From assembly GCA_014885115.2 (NCBI GenBank), contig WKLE02005986.1, positions 1 to 10,570 on the forward strand: a stretch of DNA of 10,570 nucleotides, in the 5' to 3' direction. Numbering within the stretch: the first letter of the stretch is position 1; each line of letters opens with the position of its first letter. Source of the stretch: Asterionellopsis glacialis. Its lineage: Eukaryota; Bacillariophyta; Plagiogrammaphyceae; Rhaphoneidales; Asterionellopsidaceae. The translations under genes were made by a program, and so were the position numbers. The notes below the pieces were generated by a model. The model saw only the letters and a list, made by a program, of their open reading frames with translations, made no database searches and had not been told where the DNA came from. Below are positions 8,587 through 10,570 of this stretch, piece after piece.

Positions 8587-8606
8587 TCCGGTGATGCATC
8601 ACTGGA
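8587..8606. repeat. 20-base near-palindrome
   Basis: The core gtgatgcatcac is a perfect 12-base palindrome. The flanks extend it to 20 bases with one g-t mismatch pair. It lies about 280 bases upstream of the ATPase fragment start. It could be a dimeric transcription-factor site, but one such site in 10 kb may be chance. Confidence 0.35.
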
Positions 8607-8883
8607 AAATTCTCGTGTGACCAGGAATCGAAATTTTCTTACATGTCCAGGCTCCCCTCAGCAGATCGCGATTTATCAGTGTAATAACCTGACAAAATGG
8701 TCTGCACGTCTGTTCTACAGGTTATGGTACCTAAATATAAATCCAAATAAGGCAACTGCATTTATTTAATAATTATGCACCCCCTAATTTAGACAGGGTT
8801 GAGGAGACAATGACAATGTACAGTCACAAGAAAGCAAACAAAGACCAAAGCAGAAACACTACCCAGACGAGACAGCGAAAGCA

Positions 8884-9297
8884 ATGGTTACAGATTTCAA
8901 TAACATGGATCATCACAATGAACCAGAGAAGAACTCACAACAGAAAAACAACTTAGAACATGATCTTGATGAATCGTCTATTCTCTTAGGGAACAGTGGG
9001 GAACTTTTTGATCAACAATTGGAACAAAAAGATCTACTTGAAGCTTTTCACAGATGTTGCTCCCCCACTAAATTTCCAGCAAAAAAAGAGTTCGTGCTCA
9101 TATCTGGACAAAGTGGAACCGGAAAGACATGTCTCGCTCAAACACTCCAAACAAAAGTAGCAAGCAAAGGTGGTCACTATTTACTACATTACTGTCTACC
9201 ACAGCACCAGGTAAAGATGTCACCTCAACATAAGCAGATGTGTGGTGGAACTGCACTTCTCATTAGTAGTACATCATATCATGTGGAGATGCCATAG
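8884..9297 (+). pseudogene. Amino-terminal fragment of an AAA/P-loop ATPase gene
   Basis: The open frame is 137 codons; about the first 101 look like a real protein. After an acidic, Gln/Asn-rich leader (1-38) comes a helix (LEQKDLLEAFHRCC, 46-59). Then follows KEFVLISGQSGTGKTCLAQTL, with strand 1 and a complete Walker A GQSGTGKT at 75-82. Another helix ends in a KGGHYLL strand at 95-101. In related diatom proteins, large multi-domain ATPases sometimes carrying kinase or cyclase domains, that strand leads straight into a GKFDQ motif; this is recalled family knowledge. Here it is missing, and Walker B, sensor and arginine-finger regions appear nowhere in the remaining 1.3 kb. The frame departs from the family pattern near 9187, just before retroelement remnants start. 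ATG 8884 is the first Met after TGA 8800. A nearby GT (cag|gtaaag, 9208-9216) could mimic a donor site, but no resuming exon is visible. Confidence 0.6.
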
Positions 9298-9450
9298 GAT
9301 TGGACAAATGTTGAGGAAAATCACTATAAGGACACAGCAGAATTCTCCATTAGTAGAAGCAAACAGACTTCAACATGACCATTATAAGAACCATGTTTCC
9401 CTGATGGTATTCCTTCTACACCACATCCTGTACAACAGGAGGATTAGTGA
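9211..9450 (+). pseudogene. RNase H-domain remnant of the retroelement
   Basis: At 9280-9300 the frame reads HVEMP-stop-D. The underlying bases differ by one insertion and one deletion from a codon order giving HVESHQD, the His-Gln-Asp motif near the end of RNase H domains in such elements. It continues NVEENHYKDTAEFSI (9307-9351), then shifts frame near 9352-9356 to EANRLQHDHYKNH (9356-9394). This matches the expected L-x-x-x-A-x-L-N-x-x-A-D-x-L-A-x-x-H-Y pattern. Earlier bases (to about 9210) may read ADVWW in a third frame. The assignment relies on this order of short motifs. A profile search would be needed for certainty. Confidence 0.5.
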
Positions 9451-9791
9451 GGCTAGTAAAAAATGTTGGTAGGACTTTTGTACCCAACAAAATACAAATA
9501 GATTTGTAGTATATGGTAAAGGTGGCCAAAACAGGCCAAACCCCTCATTGATGTCATTTTGACTGCTTACCTAAAAGTACAATTTTCACCTCAAAAATCC
9601 AGATTAGAGATTGAGATAGTACTAATTCTCTCCCCGCAGCCCATAAGAAATCCCTGATTAATTATAACTCAAAGTGGGGTTTTAAGTAGTAGTATGCTCA
9701 TATCATGTGAAAACGTGGTTACTGTACCTTTAAAATATTATTCCTAAATCATGATGGGATAATATCAATTAAAACATGATGCAATACCTGA

Positions 9792-10568
9792 TATACAGTC
9801 CACCAAAACTATTTTATTAGTATCACTGCTTTATACTACTATAAGAAATCATGCCTCCCACATGCCAAAACATGCACACATCTTTTCAGAAGCTCCAATA
9901 TATGCCGTCATCATGAGTACAGACAAAAAGTCATCATCTTATGCACCAATCCCTACGAGCAAAAAGCATATAAACCTTTGGCCAAAAGCATACAAATGAA
10001 CCTCCTTAACTGGTCCAAAGGCAAAGAGCCATACTTCCCTCCACCTCAGCCTGATCCAACCAGGACTGACACCCTCTTAACTGAAGCCATTCAAGAACAG
10101 ACCATCACCGGGTGGCACCAATTCCACAAAGGGTGGATAGTATCATCCAGTTGGGCAAAGACACAGGAAACCCATTTTGCCCAACTACATATTTGGGATC
10201 CTACCATAGACCAAAGACAGAAGAATGGATTGAACTGGAGTAAGTATCTAACTAAGAGTATACATACTCTCTCCTATGAAACCTGGATGTTTCAAAATAA
10301 GGATATACATGGCCACACAAAAGAAGAAGAACAACTTGCCAAACTTACCAAAATATGACAGAAAGTTAGAAAACTGTATGATAGTCACCACACATATCCA
10401 ACAACCATTCAATGGAGATACTTCAATACCACCATTCAAGACAAGATGCAAGATACAAACCAGTCTCTCCATGCTTGGATAACCAATCCGCAAACTGCAA
10501 TTATTAAGGAATATTATAAGTTCTGGATTAAAATTAATACAAATGGGAGACATAATCTTGAGTGTAAA
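9792..10568 (+). pseudogene. Carboxy-terminal tail of the retroelement polyprotein, with one in-frame stop
   Basis: The frame is open from 9792 (after TGA 9789-9791) to 10355, broken once by TGA at 10356-10358, then open again to the window end. The tail resembles the end of RT/RNase H polyproteins common in diatoms and fungi. AIQEQTITGWHQFHKGWIVSS corresponds to the family pattern A-I-x-x-Q-x-x-I-G-W-x-x-F-x-x-G-x-I. YETWMFQNKDIHGHTKEEE corresponds to LWxHRNxxxHGxTxEE. After the stop, QKVRKLYDSH and LHAWITNPQTAI match the usual downstream helix and W-I-x-x-x-x-x-A-I motif. Upstream, the TCTHLFRSSN segment near 9872-9901 looks like a decayed zinc-knuckle (T-H-[IL]-F-x-C-x-N with the second Cys lost). 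There is no Met until residue 7 of the conserved part, as expected for an internal polyprotein fragment. Confidence 0.6.
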
Positions 10569-10570
10569 AA

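Larger units (their letters stand above)
7801..8883. other. Intergenic, AT-rich region upstream of the ATPase fragment
   Basis: No gene can be supported. It holds the CAAT microsatellite, a near-palindrome at 8587-8606 centred on gtgatgcatcac, and an 8-bp inverted repeat (ataacctg at 8684-8691, caggttat at 8718-8725). The last 80 bases are purine-rich (agaaagcaaacaaagacc) and may be the leader of the ATPase fragment. An in-frame TGA at 8800 precedes its ATG. Confidence 0.5.
9205..10570 (+). mobile_element. 5'-truncated, decayed reverse-transcriptase-type retroelement (LINE-like), runs off the window
   Basis: Three pieces appear in the order expected for the 3' half of an RT/RNase H polyprotein: RNase H motifs (about 9210-9450), a decayed Cys/His patch (about 9850-9895) and the family's carboxy-terminal tail (about 9978-10568). 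They lie in different frames with stops and frameshifts, so the copy is dead. The RT domain, where element class would be decided, is absent from the window; it was either never copied (5' truncation) or removed. The orientation matches the upstream ATPase fragment. The left boundary is approximate and no target-site duplication could be checked, because the right end lies beyond the window. Confidence 0.6.

Noticed and set aside
9208..9216. cag|gtaaag as an intron donor that would rescue the ATPase gene
   Set aside because: The expected next motif (GKFDQ) is already missing before this site, and no continuing ATPase exon was seen downstream in the window.
10248..10553. 101-codon minus-strand frame and a 68-codon plus-strand frame
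   Set aside because: Both are shadows of the retroelement tail frame, which matches a family pattern on both sides of its single stop.

Overview
The window looks like nuclear DNA of a eukaryotic microalga, most likely a diatom. It is AT-rich with wide intergenic spaces. One gene is split by a short GT-AG intron. It carries an HSF-type transcription factor of the kind diatoms have expanded. The right third holds broken pieces of transposable elements whose motifs resemble diatom families. The species cannot be fixed from the sequence; a pennate diatom such as a Fragilariopsis or Pseudo-nitzschia relative is my inference only.

Left part (1-2245): a two-exon plus-strand gene for a cystinosin-like PQ-loop transporter (745-1944 joined to 2147-2245), preceded by about 740 bases with no recognisable gene. 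Middle (2246-6689): a 1.7 kb intergenic region with a GTAC-rich strip and a diverged tandem duplication, then an intact HSF gene with a central DNA-binding domain (3974-5266, plus). A convergent minus-strand gene for an unrecognised cysteine-containing 217-residue protein follows (6036-6689).

Right part (6690-10570): a low-complexity, gene-poor stretch with a decayed transposase relic (7440-7799, probably PIF/Harbinger-like). After it comes the amino-terminal piece of an AAA/P-loop ATPase gene (8884 to about 9187) with an intact Walker A. This piece breaks off where relics of a reverse-transcriptase-type retroelement begin: RNase H motifs, a decayed Cys/His patch and the carboxy-terminal tail. 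The element is in the same orientation and runs off the window end. The simplest reading is a 5'-truncated retroelement insertion that destroyed the ATPase gene.

The genes do not form an operon or an obvious pathway: a lysosome/vacuole-type transporter, a transcription factor and an orphan protein sit side by side as in ordinary nuclear DNA. I found no convincing new multi-gene system. The points most worth a second look are the ATPase/retroelement junction, the GTAC-dense strip upstream of the HSF gene, the orphan Cys protein, and a possible intron-retention tail on the transporter.
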